Shown in pieces: positions 46,719 to 54,244 of a stretch of 64,000 nt of DNA. The notes beneath the pieces are model-generated. The model ran no database searches and was not told where the DNA came from. It worked only from the letters and a program-made list of their open reading frames with translations. Location: contig JADJWN010000005.1 of the NCBI GenBank assembly GCA_016716335.1, positions 1-64,000 on the forward strand. The letters run 5' to 3'. This stretch comes from Saprospiraceae bacterium (GTDB taxonomy: Bacteria; Bacteroidota; Bacteroidia; Chitinophagales; Saprospiraceae). The translations under genes were made by a program, and so were the position numbers. Each line of letters starts with the position of its first letter. Position 1 is the stretch's first letter.

Positions 46719-48002
46719 ATGCGGCACAAAATAGGAATAATTGGACTCGGATATGTGGGATTACCTTTGGCGGTAGAGTTTGCAAAGAAATATCCGGTCG
46801 TTGGATTTGATATCAACCAAACCAGAGTATCGGAGCTCAGGTCAGGTAAAGACATAACCCTTGAGGTCGATGACAAGGATTTGGGGGAGGTCCTTGCTTC
46901 CTCCCGGGATTTTGATGCGGATGGATTGTATGTAACGGATAATCCTTCAGATCTCACCCACTGCAATACATATATTGTGACAGTACCGACTCCTACGGAC
47001 AAGAATAACCGACCTGTTTTAACCCCACTGATCAAAGCAAGCGAGACAGTCGGAAAAGTATTGAAAAAAGGGGACTATGTGATCTATGAATCTACCGTTT
47101 ATCCTGGAGCCACCGAAGAAGATTGCGTTCCGGTACTTGAGCGTTGTTCAGGTTTAAGGATGAATAAGGATTTTTATGTGGGATATAGTCCTGAGCGGAT
47201 TAATCCCGGTGACAAGGAGCACACCGTATCGAAAATTCTTAAGGTTACCTCCGGCTCCACTCCAGATGCGGCTGAAATTATAGACAACTTGTACAAATCT
47301 GTGATTACGGCAGGTACATTCAAAGCCAGCTCCATTAAGGTTGCTGAAGCCGCTAAAGTGATAGAAAACAGCCAGCGGGATATCAATATAGCCTTTGTCA
47401 ACGAACTCTCCAAGATATTCAACCGCATGGGCATTGATACGCATGAAGTATTGGAGGCAGCAGGTACGAAATGGAATTTTCTGCCCTTTAAACCCGGATT
47501 GGTGGGAGGTCACTGTATCGGTGTCGATCCTTACTACCTTGCCCAGAAGGCTCAGGAAGTCGGATATCATCCTGAAATTATTCTTGCAGGCAGACGGCTT
47601 AATGATTCTATGGGCCAGTATGTCGCTTCGGAAGTCATCAAACTTATGCTTAAAAAAGATATTTCTGTCAAAGGCAGTAAGGTGCTGATGCTGGGTATTA
47701 CTTTCAAAGAAAATTGTCCGGATATCCGCAATACCAGAGCCATTGATATATATCACGAACTCCGATCCTATGATGTGCAGGTGGACGTATATGATCCATG
47801 GGCAAATACCGATGAGGTGCTTCATGAATATGGTATCCATTCACTCACGACCATCCCGGATGAAAAGTATGATGCTGTCATACTTGCGGTAGCCCATAAA
47901 ACTTTTGGATCTCTGCCACTTGAAATGCTGAAGAAAGACAACTGCGTGGTATATGATGTGAAGGCATTTCTGCCTAAGGAGATGGTAGATGGAAGACTTT
48001 AG
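46719..48002 (+). CDS. UDP-N-acetylhexosamine 6-dehydrogenase (WbpA/WbpO/TviB family)
   Basis: The 427-residue protein begins KIGIIGLGYVGLPLAVEFAKKYPVVGFDINQTRVSELRSGKDITLEVDD, typical of TviB/WbpO. It has VPTPTDKNNRPVLTPL, YESTVYPGATEEDCVPVLE, YSPERINPGDKEH and the catalytic Cys in PGLVGGHCIGVDPYYLAQKA. It oxidises UDP-GlcNAc (or UDP-GalNAc) to the uronic acid with NAD+. The product could feed both the WbpB-E-D-I route to diamino-mannuronate and the TviC/WbpP epimerase encoded 0.5 kb downstream. Which hexosamine it prefers cannot be decided from sequence. Confidence 0.9.
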   Translation: MRHKIGIIGLGYVGLPLAVEFAKKYPVVGFDINQTRVSELRSGKDITLEVDDKDLGEVLASSRDFDADGLYVTDNPSDLTHCNTYIVTVPTPTDKNNRPVLTPLIKASETVGKVLKKGDYVIYESTVYPGATEEDCVPVLERCSGLRMNKDFYVGYSPERINPGDKEHTVSKILKVTSGSTPDAAEIIDNLYKSVITAGTFKASSIKVAEAAKVIENSQRDINIAFVNELSKIFNRMGIDTHEVLEAAGTKWNFLPFKPGLVGGHCIGVDPYYLAQKAQEVGYHPEIILAGRRLNDSMGQYVASEVIKLMLKKDISVKGSKVLMLGITFKENCPDIRNTRAIDIYHELRSYDVQVDVYDPWANTDEVLHEYGIHSLTTIPDEKYDAVILAVAHKTFGSLPLEMLKKDNCVVYDVKAFLPKEMVDGRL

Positions 48003-48004
48003 AT

Positions 48005-48027
48005 GGTATTCGGTATTCGGTATTCGG
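48005..48027 (+). repeat. GGTATTC tandem repeat, left flank of IVP copy 3
   Basis: GGTATTC occurs three times in tandem directly after the dehydrogenase stop, followed by GG and T-rich sequence. A related sequence in inverse orientation (ATACCGAAAACC and AAACCGAAAACCG, 48531-48557) lies on the far side of the IVP gene. Confidence 0.55.
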
Positions 48028-48134
48028 TTTTATTTTCTTTTTTGTTTTTTCGATTTTTGGTATATGGCTTTTTTCGTATTGAGATCATTGGTTTGGATTT
48101 ATTAGAATGCCGGCAGTGCTTAAATTGATTTAAA

Positions 48135-48488
48135 ATGGGTGATTTTAGAAAGCTGCAAGTATGGATTAAATCAAAAGATCTTGCTGTAAGAATCTATAAA
48201 CTAACAAATGAAGGTAAATTTGAAAAAGATTTCAGATTTAAAGATCAAATAAGGTCGGCATCAGTTTCAATTGCTTCAAATATCGCAGAAGGAGACGAGC
48301 TGAATACCAATAAACAGGCTGTCAGTTTCTTCTATATTGCCAAAGGTTCTTTGGCGGAATTGGTTACTCAATTAATTATTGCAAATGAGATTGGATACAT
48401 TACACAAGATGAAACAAATAAGTTACTTGAAGATTGCGATTATATTGGAAGAATGCTACATAAACTAATTCAAGCCAGAACTTCGTAA
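48135..48488 (+). CDS. Four-helix-bundle (23S rRNA IVP) protein, copy 3
   Basis: The 117-residue intact protein reads FRKLQVWIKSKDLAVRIYKLTNEGKFEKDFRFKDQIRSASVSIASNIAEGDELNTNKQAVSFFYIAKGSLAELVTQLIIA. The QIRSASVSIASNIAEG segment is the family hallmark. It is only distantly similar to copies 1 and 2, so the three were probably acquired separately rather than by recent duplication. It is placed between the TviB-like and TviC-like genes, which normally sit together. Confidence 0.87.
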   Translation: MGDFRKLQVWIKSKDLAVRIYKLTNEGKFEKDFRFKDQIRSASVSIASNIAEGDELNTNKQAVSFFYIAKGSLAELVTQLIIANEIGYITQDETNKLLEDCDYIGRMLHKLIQARTS

Positions 48489-48493
48489 TAAAA

Positions 48494-49516
48494 ATGAATA
48501 TACTTCCCAAATTTGAAACTGACCTGACTAATACCGAAAACCAGAAACCGAAAACCGTTCTCGTCACCGGAGGGGCAGGCTTCATAGGCTCCAATCTTGT
48601 AGAGGCCTTGTTAAATAATAACAGTGTAGCCAAAGTAAGAGTGCTGGACAACCTGTCCACAGGATTCAGGAAGAATATAGAGGAGTATTTGTCACATTCC
48701 GGATTTGAGTTTATTGAAGGAGACATCAGGGATATGGACAGCTGTATGAAGGCATGTGAGGGAGTGGACCTCATCAGCCACCAGGCAGCCTTGGGTTCTG
48801 TACCCCGGAGCATCAAAGATCCGCTTACAACCAATGCCGTAAATATTGACGGCACCCTGAATATATTGTATGCAGCTGTGAGGAACAATATTCGAAGAGT
48901 GGTATTTGCCTCCTCATCCTCAGTCTATGGGGACAGTCCCGGATTGCCCAAAGTAGAAGACAAGACAGGAAGACCATTATCTCCCTATGCAGTTACCAAG
49001 CTTGTCAACGAAATATATGCCGACGTATTTTACAGGACATACGGATTGGAGTATATCGGACTGAGGTATTTTAATGTCTTCGGGCCAAAACAGGATCCTG
49101 AAGGACCCTATGCAGCGGTTATTCCCTTGTTTTTCAAAGCAGCTTTGGAGGAGAAGTCTCCGGTAATCAACGGTGATGGCACCCATAGTCGCGATTTTAC
49201 CTATGTGGACAATGCCGTGGAAGCCAACCTTCTGGCCCTTTTTACTGAAAATGCAGATGCAATCAATCAGATATATAATGTGGCTTGTGGCGAGCAGACA
49301 TCCCTCAATCAATTGTGGGAGACCATACAGGATATCACAAAAACCCGGACCTCTGCTGTATATGGTCCGCCGAGAACCGGAGATATCCCGCACAGTCTGG
49401 CTGATATAGGGAAAATCAGTGAGCGATTAAATTATTCAGGCCGGGTGAAACTGAAAGAAGGGCTGATTATGAGTCTGCCATTTTATCAGGATACAATAAT
49501 TGAAAATCTTTACTGA
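48494..49516 (+). CDS. UDP-N-acetylglucosamine(-uronate) 4-epimerase, WbpP/TviC family
   Basis: The 340-residue extended SDR enzyme has VLVTGGAGFIGSNLVEALL, HQAALGSVPRSIKDPLTTN, FASSSSVYGDSPGLPK and YAVTKLVNEIYADVF (Tyr-x3-Lys), then LRYFNVFGPKQDPEGPYAAVIPLF. It interconverts the gluco and galacto forms of UDP-HexNAc or its uronate. The first ~20 residues before KTVLVTGG are extra compared with a typical start and are encoded by a repeated ACCGAAAACC sequence that belongs to the IVP flank. The true start may be different. Confidence 0.88.
   Translation: MNILPKFETDLTNTENQKPKTVLVTGGAGFIGSNLVEALLNNNSVAKVRVLDNLSTGFRKNIEEYLSHSGFEFIEGDIRDMDSCMKACEGVDLISHQAALGSVPRSIKDPLTTNAVNIDGTLNILYAAVRNNIRRVVFASSSSVYGDSPGLPKVEDKTGRPLSPYAVTKLVNEIYADVFYRTYGLEYIGLRYFNVFGPKQDPEGPYAAVIPLFFKAALEEKSPVINGDGTHSRDFTYVDNAVEANLLALFTENADAINQIYNVACGEQTSLNQLWETIQDITKTRTSAVYGPPRTGDIPHSLADIGKISERLNYSGRVKLKEGLIMSLPFYQDTIIENLY
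48531..48557 (+). repeat. ACCGAAAACC repeat inside the epimerase 5' end, right flank of IVP copy 3
   Basis: ATACCGAAAACC (48531-48542) and AAACCGAAAACCG (48545-48557) repeat each other. Their reverse complement (CGGTTTTCGGT) resembles the CGGTATTCGGT phase of the left-flank repeat at 48005, matching at 11 of 13 positions. The repeat is within the epimerase reading frame. Confidence 0.5.
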
Positions 49517-49601
49517 ATTTAGTATCAACCTTTCTCAGAAAAAAAATAAGGCAATAATCTGCATAATGAGATATTTCTGTGTAAAGTGCAATAAGCTTTA
49601 A

Positions 49602-50645
49602 ATGAAAAAATTAATAGCTATAGTTGGAGCAAGACCACAATTTATCAAACACTTTGCATTGGAAAATGAAGCCCGAAAAATGTTTGATCTAAAAACAATC
49701 CACACTGGCCAACACTATGATGACAATATGAGCAAAGTGTTTTTTGACAGACTAGGTATGAAGAGGCCGGATTATATGCTATCTCTGGGTGGCGGCGAAC
49801 ATGGTACACAGACAGGAAGGATGATGATTGAGATCGAGAATATACTGCAGGTCGAAAAACCGGATGCAGTCTTAGTTTATGGAGATACCAACTCTACCCT
49901 GGCAGGGGCATTGACCGCTGCCAAAATGCATATTCCGGTAGCACATGTAGAAGCAGGCCTTCGTTCCTACAATAAGGAAATGCCTGAAGAGATCAACAGG
50001 GTACTGACAGACCATGTTTCTGAGTGGCTGTTTGTGCCGGGAGAGACAGCAGTTCAAAATCTTCGAAAGGAGGGGATTACGCACCAAGTCTATAATGTAG
50101 GCGATATCATGAAAGATCTGGTGATGAAATCCGTCAGTCACAAATGGCTGGTAAAACCTGCTGACGCATCTATACCCTACTTTTATGTTACCATTCACCG
50201 GCCATATAATACCGACGAGCCGGCCAGACTGCAATATGTGCTGAAATCATTACAAAAGCTTGGTAAAAAAGCAGTATTTGCCATTCACCCACGGACTAGA
50301 AACGCAATGAAAAACTATGGTTTAAGTTTTTCAGATTACCCGAATATTCAGTTCATTGAGCCTCAGGGTTATTTTGAGAGTCTGGGGTGGATGTATTACT
50401 CTCACGGAGTCATCACAGACAGCGGTGGAATGCAGAAAGAAGCCTACTGGATGCAAAAAAAGTGCGTGACAGTCAGGAAAGAGACTGAGTGGGTGGAGAC
50501 TTTGGAAAATGGGTGTAATACTTTAGTTTTTGAAGAACTCACAAACTTAGATGATTTGTTGAATGACTGTTCCGGCAATTATTACCACAGTGAGACGTAC
50601 GGTGATGGTAATTCTGCATCCAAAATTGTAGAGGTTCTGTCCTGA
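49602..50645 (+). CDS. wbpI: UDP-HexNAc(A) 2-epimerase, WbpI/WecB family
   Basis: The 347-residue protein begins MKKLIAIVGARPQFIKHFALENEARK. It has HTGQHYDDNMSKVFFDRLG, YGDTNSTLAGALTAAKMHIPVAHVEAGLRSYNKEMPEEINRVLTDH, TIHRPYNTD and the conserved ITDSGGMQKEAYW. WecB converts UDP-GlcNAc to UDP-ManNAc; WbpI acts on UDP-2,3-diacetamido-glucuronate to give the manno form. WbpA-, B-, E- and D-like genes in the same locus make the WbpI role more likely here. Residues that would separate the two were not decisive by eye. Confidence 0.85.
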   Translation: MKKLIAIVGARPQFIKHFALENEARKMFDLKTIHTGQHYDDNMSKVFFDRLGMKRPDYMLSLGGGEHGTQTGRMMIEIENILQVEKPDAVLVYGDTNSTLAGALTAAKMHIPVAHVEAGLRSYNKEMPEEINRVLTDHVSEWLFVPGETAVQNLRKEGITHQVYNVGDIMKDLVMKSVSHKWLVKPADASIPYFYVTIHRPYNTDEPARLQYVLKSLQKLGKKAVFAIHPRTRNAMKNYGLSFSDYPNIQFIEPQGYFESLGWMYYSHGVITDSGGMQKEAYWMQKKCVTVRKETEWVETLENGCNTLVFEELTNLDDLLNDCSGNYYHSETYGDGNSASKIVEVLS

Positions 50646-50672
50646 AATCAGATTATAATTTAAAACCCTGTT

Positions 50673-52166
50673 TTGACAAATAGTAATAATCACTCTGTTC
50701 AGGTCTTTTGGGTAGCTCTCAGCAGCCTGAGCAATCTCGTGATGGCAATTTTAAGTACTGCAATACTTTCCAGAATTCTGGACAAAACGGAATATGGCAC
50801 ATACAGGCAAATCATATACGTTTACAGTTCTCTGCTGGTTATTTTTTCTGCAGGACTACCCAATATATTTTCATATTTTCTACCCAAAATAACATTGGAA
50901 GAAGGCAAACAACTCACCTTTAAAGTAACGCTTCTGCTTTTAGGTTTAGGAGCCTTGTTTGGGTTATTTTTATATATCGGGGCACCGGCGATAGCCAAAT
51001 TTTATAACAATAATGCAATGCAGGATGGTTTGAGGATTTTTTTTATAATTCCTGTTTTGCTTCTGCCTACTCTTGGAATAGATGGAATTTTTGCATCCTA
51101 CCGTAAAACGCATCTGCTTGCGATTTTTAATATTATAAATAAACTGGTACTTCTGCTTTGTATCATTGTTCCTGTATATCTGCTTGAGCCTACCTGTACT
51201 ATGGCTCTGAAAGGTTGGGTGGCAGGATCAGCTTTTACTTTGATTTTGGCTTTGTTTTTCAAAAATATACCTTTCAAAAATGTCAGGCCTGTTCAGGGTA
51301 GTGTGAATTTCAGGCAGGTTTTTGCATACAGTATTCCATTGGTATTGGCAAGTATCTGGGGGATGGCTATCAGATACGCAGATCAGTTTTATATCAGTCA
51401 TTTTTTTGGAACGGAGACTTATGCCGAATTTATGAATGGCTTTATTGAAATTCCTTTTGCAGCTATCATTACCGGATCCATAGCCACCATTCTAACTCCT
51501 CTGATATCAGGTACCACCACAGATAATATATTACATCAAAAAACTATTCAGTTGTGGATTGAAGCTTTGAAAAAATCAGCTTTATTATTATATCCTTTGG
51601 TCACGTTCTTTATTTTTTTCGGATTTGACACCATGACCACAGTATATTCTGAAAAATATTACAACTCAGGCCATTATTTTAAAATCAATATATTTTTGAA
51701 TTATTTCAACATAATAATGTTCTCCCCTGTCTTTTATGGCATGGGCAAGGTTCGTCTTTATTCCAATCTGCATTTAATTTTCGCATTGTTAGCTTTGTTT
51801 ATAGTCTTTATTTTAATTTTGATTTTTAATCATCCTTTTGCCATTGCCTACCTATCAACTGCAATCCAGGTTATGTTTATCGTGGTCTCAGTATGGCTGG
51901 TAAAAGATTTGCTCAAACAAAAGATAACGGATCTTATTCCTTTCGGATTTTTGTTGATGGTATTAGGTCATACAATCTTTGCAGGATTTCTTTCCGAAAG
52001 GATAATAAGATTGTTGGAAATTCAGTCTGATTTTTTCAGATTGATTGGAGGTGGGGTAATTTTTATCAGTATTCTGCTTGTATCCGATATTTTGCTGAAG
52101 TTAAATTATCTGAGTGTAGTCCTGAATCCTGTAAAGGATATATTAAAAAGAAAGGTAATAGTCTGA
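50673..52166 (+). CDS. wzx: Wzx-type polysaccharide flippase
   Basis: The 497-residue protein starts at a TTG codon (MTNSNNHSVQVFWVALSSLSNLVMAILSTAILSRILDKTEYGTYRQ). It has about 12-14 hydrophobic segments spread evenly to the C terminus, the layout of the MVF/PST exporter family. The N-terminal LSRILDKTEYGTYRQIIYVYS is typical of Wzx. It would move undecaprenyl-linked repeat units across the inner membrane before polymerisation. It is followed 15 nt later by the methyltransferase gene. Confidence 0.88.
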   Translation: MTNSNNHSVQVFWVALSSLSNLVMAILSTAILSRILDKTEYGTYRQIIYVYSSLLVIFSAGLPNIFSYFLPKITLEEGKQLTFKVTLLLLGLGALFGLFLYIGAPAIAKFYNNNAMQDGLRIFFIIPVLLLPTLGIDGIFASYRKTHLLAIFNIINKLVLLLCIIVPVYLLEPTCTMALKGWVAGSAFTLILALFFKNIPFKNVRPVQGSVNFRQVFAYSIPLVLASIWGMAIRYADQFYISHFFGTETYAEFMNGFIEIPFAAIITGSIATILTPLISGTTTDNILHQKTIQLWIEALKKSALLLYPLVTFFIFFGFDTMTTVYSEKYYNSGHYFKINIFLNYFNIIMFSPVFYGMGKVRLYSNLHLIFALLALFIVFILILIFNHPFAIAYLSTAIQVMFIVVSVWLVKDLLKQKITDLIPFGFLLMVLGHTIFAGFLSERIIRLLEIQSDFFRLIGGGVIFISILLVSDILLKLNYLSVVLNPVKDILKRKVIV

Positions 52167-52181
52167 AAAATAAATATACAT

Positions 52182-52847
52182 ATGTCTGCTGAAGAGAGAA
52201 ATGGACGCACTTTTGACGAAGAAGCCTCCTTGCCTTACGAACGATATGTCAATACTGAATATTTCACCAGAGCACAATTTGACTCTTTGGTCAGTCAGCT
52301 TCTGGTGGTAGCTGAGTTGAAACCGCAAACTGTCCTGGAGATTGGGCCGGGAAACGGGTTTGTTTCGTCGTTTCTGAAAAAAAGTGGTTTTAAAGTGACT
52401 ACCTTTGATATAAATGCCAATTTAAAACCGGATGTCGTAGGTAATCTGGCGGAACTTGACCGATATTTTGAAGACAAATCCTTTGATCTTATATTGTGTG
52501 CTGAAGTGCTGGAACATCTGCCTTTCGAATATTTTAATTTAATTTTGGAAAAATTCAATAATATTGCTAAAGAGCATATAGTTATCACCTTGCCCAGACA
52601 ACATCGGATATTGCTGGATCTGAGAGTCTTATTTAAAATACCTTTTATACCTTACCAAAAAATCAATTGGTTTTTGAGGATACCCAACAGAACTAAGTGG
52701 GAAGAACATCATTGGGAGATAGACTATAGTCCTGATTTCAGTCTTGAGAAAATAAAGAATGCCATGCGTCAGAATCTGAATCTCGTTAGAAGCTGGGTGG
52801 ATGAAAGGCACAGGACTCATCAATTTTTTATACTTAAACCATTGTAG
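52182..52847 (+). CDS. SAM-dependent methyltransferase
   Basis: The 221-residue class I methyltransferase has motif I VLEIGPGNGFVSSFLKK, an acidic motif II in TTFDIN and the LILCAEVLEHLPFEYF segment. It probably methylates a sugar or its lipid-linked intermediate; the substrate cannot be read from sequence. The next gene starts with GTG directly after its TAG, so translation is coupled. Confidence 0.82.
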   Translation: MSAEERNGRTFDEEASLPYERYVNTEYFTRAQFDSLVSQLLVVAELKPQTVLEIGPGNGFVSSFLKKSGFKVTTFDINANLKPDVVGNLAELDRYFEDKSFDLILCAEVLEHLPFEYFNLILEKFNNIAKEHIVITLPRQHRILLDLRVLFKIPFIPYQKINWFLRIPNRTKWEEHHWEIDYSPDFSLEKIKNAMRQNLNLVRSWVDERHRTHQFFILKPL

Positions 52848-53471
52848 GTGATTGCTATACTTGATTTTGGAGTGGGCAATGTTATTTCCATTCATAAAAT
52901 GCTGAAATATCTGGGTATTCAATCAGCAATTACACATGATGTAAATGAAATTGACCATGCTTCGCATATAATCCTGCCCGGCATTGGTTCGTTTGATGTT
53001 TGTATGTCAAAACTGAAAAGTGCCGAATTTTATCCTCAGCTGAATCGTTGGATACTGGATGAAAAGAAATGGATTTTGGGTATTTGTGCAGGTATGCAGA
53101 TGTTGTTGGAGGGCAGCGATGAAGGTGAGATGCCGGGGCTTGGGTGGATAGCCGGCAGGGTACACAGATTTGATTTCAATAATAAGGAAGTAAGGCCGAG
53201 AGTACCACACATGGGCTGGAATTATGTACACCCTTCCAAATCGGACATTCTGTTGCAAGGTCTTGAAAAGCCTAAATTTTATTTTACCCATTCTTATTAT
53301 TGTCTTCCATCAGATCCGGATCAGGCATCAAGTTTTACAGATTACGGATTCAGATTTGTGAGCAGTGTTCATAAAGGGAATATTTTTGGTGTACAGTTTC
53401 ATCCTGAAAAGTCACATAAATATGGAATGAAACTATTTGAAAATTTCCACAATCTGATACAGCATGCTTAA
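52848..53471 (+). CDS. hisH2: HisH-like glutamine amidotransferase subunit of the sugar amidotransferase
   Basis: The 207-residue class I glutaminase has the nucleophile in ILGICAGMQMLLEGSDEG (C80) and the catalytic pair in VQFHPEKSH (H185, E187). The GTG start gives MIAILDFGVGNVISIHKML. It releases ammonia from glutamine. The location between Wzx and WbpG genes, with a HisF-like partner overlapping by 8 nt and no other histidine genes, marks it as the paralogue that serves amidine formation on a sugar rather than histidine synthesis. Confidence 0.9.
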   Translation: MIAILDFGVGNVISIHKMLKYLGIQSAITHDVNEIDHASHIILPGIGSFDVCMSKLKSAEFYPQLNRWILDEKKWILGICAGMQMLLEGSDEGEMPGLGWIAGRVHRFDFNNKEVRPRVPHMGWNYVHPSKSDILLQGLEKPKFYFTHSYYCLPSDPDQASSFTDYGFRFVSSVHKGNIFGVQFHPEKSHKYGMKLFENFHNLIQHA

Positions 53472-54216
53472 AAGAGTAATTCCGGTATTATTGATTCATC
53501 AGGGCCTTCTTTACAAAGGCAGACAATTCAAAGAACTTAAGTATGTAGGAGATCCCATCAATGCCGTCAAAATATTCAATAAAAAAGAAGTGGATGAAAT
53601 AGCTGTAATTGATATTGATGCATCAAAATCCGGGTCAGAACCCAACTACAAGCAAATCAGGGAAATTGCCGGAGAAGCATTTATGCCTATGTCATATGGA
53701 GGCGGTATTAAAAATATCACTCAGGTACAAAAGGTGATAGATCAGGGTGTAGAGAAAGTGATATTATCTAGTGTTGCTCTGACCAATCTGAACTTTGTGA
53801 CCGAAACTGCAAAAAAAATAGGTTCAAGCAGTACAGTGGTATGTCTTGACGTTAAGAAAAAATTATTTGGAGGCTATGATGTTTACATCATTAATGCTAC
53901 AAAAAAACTCAACGTAAACTTCGAAAATCTGATCAGGGATATTGAAACTGCCGGAGCCGGTGAAATTATTATTAATTCCATAGACAGAGATGGTACCATG
54001 GAAGGTTACGACCTGAACCTCCTCAAGAAAGTAAATTCATCAGTAAACATTCCTGTGGTAGCTCTGGGTGGAGCCGGAAAGACCGAAGATCTCAAAGCAG
54101 CATTGGAAACGGGTGCATCAGCAGCAGCTGCGGGTAGTATGTTTGTATTTCATGGGGTGCATCGGGCAGTGCTCATCACTTATCCAAAAATTGAAGTACT
54201 TGAAGAATTCATTTAA
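53464..54216 (+). CDS. hisF2: HisF-like (beta-alpha)8-barrel ammonia channel, catalytic Asp replaced
   Basis: The 250-residue HisF homologue reads MLKRVIPVLLIHQGLLYKG where authentic HisF has CLDVKDG: the catalytic Asp11 is Leu10 here. The second catalytic Asp position is kept (VVCLDVKK, D129). The phosphate-binding loops MSYGGGIKN and VVALGGAGKTEDL remain. Loss of Asp11 argues against imidazole glycerol phosphate synthase activity and fits a channel that passes ammonia from HisH2 to WbpG. Confidence 0.9.
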   Translation: MLKRVIPVLLIHQGLLYKGRQFKELKYVGDPINAVKIFNKKEVDEIAVIDIDASKSGSEPNYKQIREIAGEAFMPMSYGGGIKNITQVQKVIDQGVEKVILSSVALTNLNFVTETAKKIGSSSTVVCLDVKKKLFGGYDVYIINATKKLNVNFENLIRDIETAGAGEIIINSIDRDGTMEGYDLNLLKKVNSSVNIPVVALGGAGKTEDLKAALETGASAAAAGSMFVFHGVHRAVLITYPKIEVLEEFI

Positions 54217-54244
54217 TCCAGTTTTAAATTATCAAAATCAAATA

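Noticed and set aside
52848..54216. Histidine biosynthesis genes hisH and hisF
   Set aside because: They lie between flippase and WbpG genes with no other his genes, and the HisF homologue lacks Asp11; they belong to the sugar amidotransferase.
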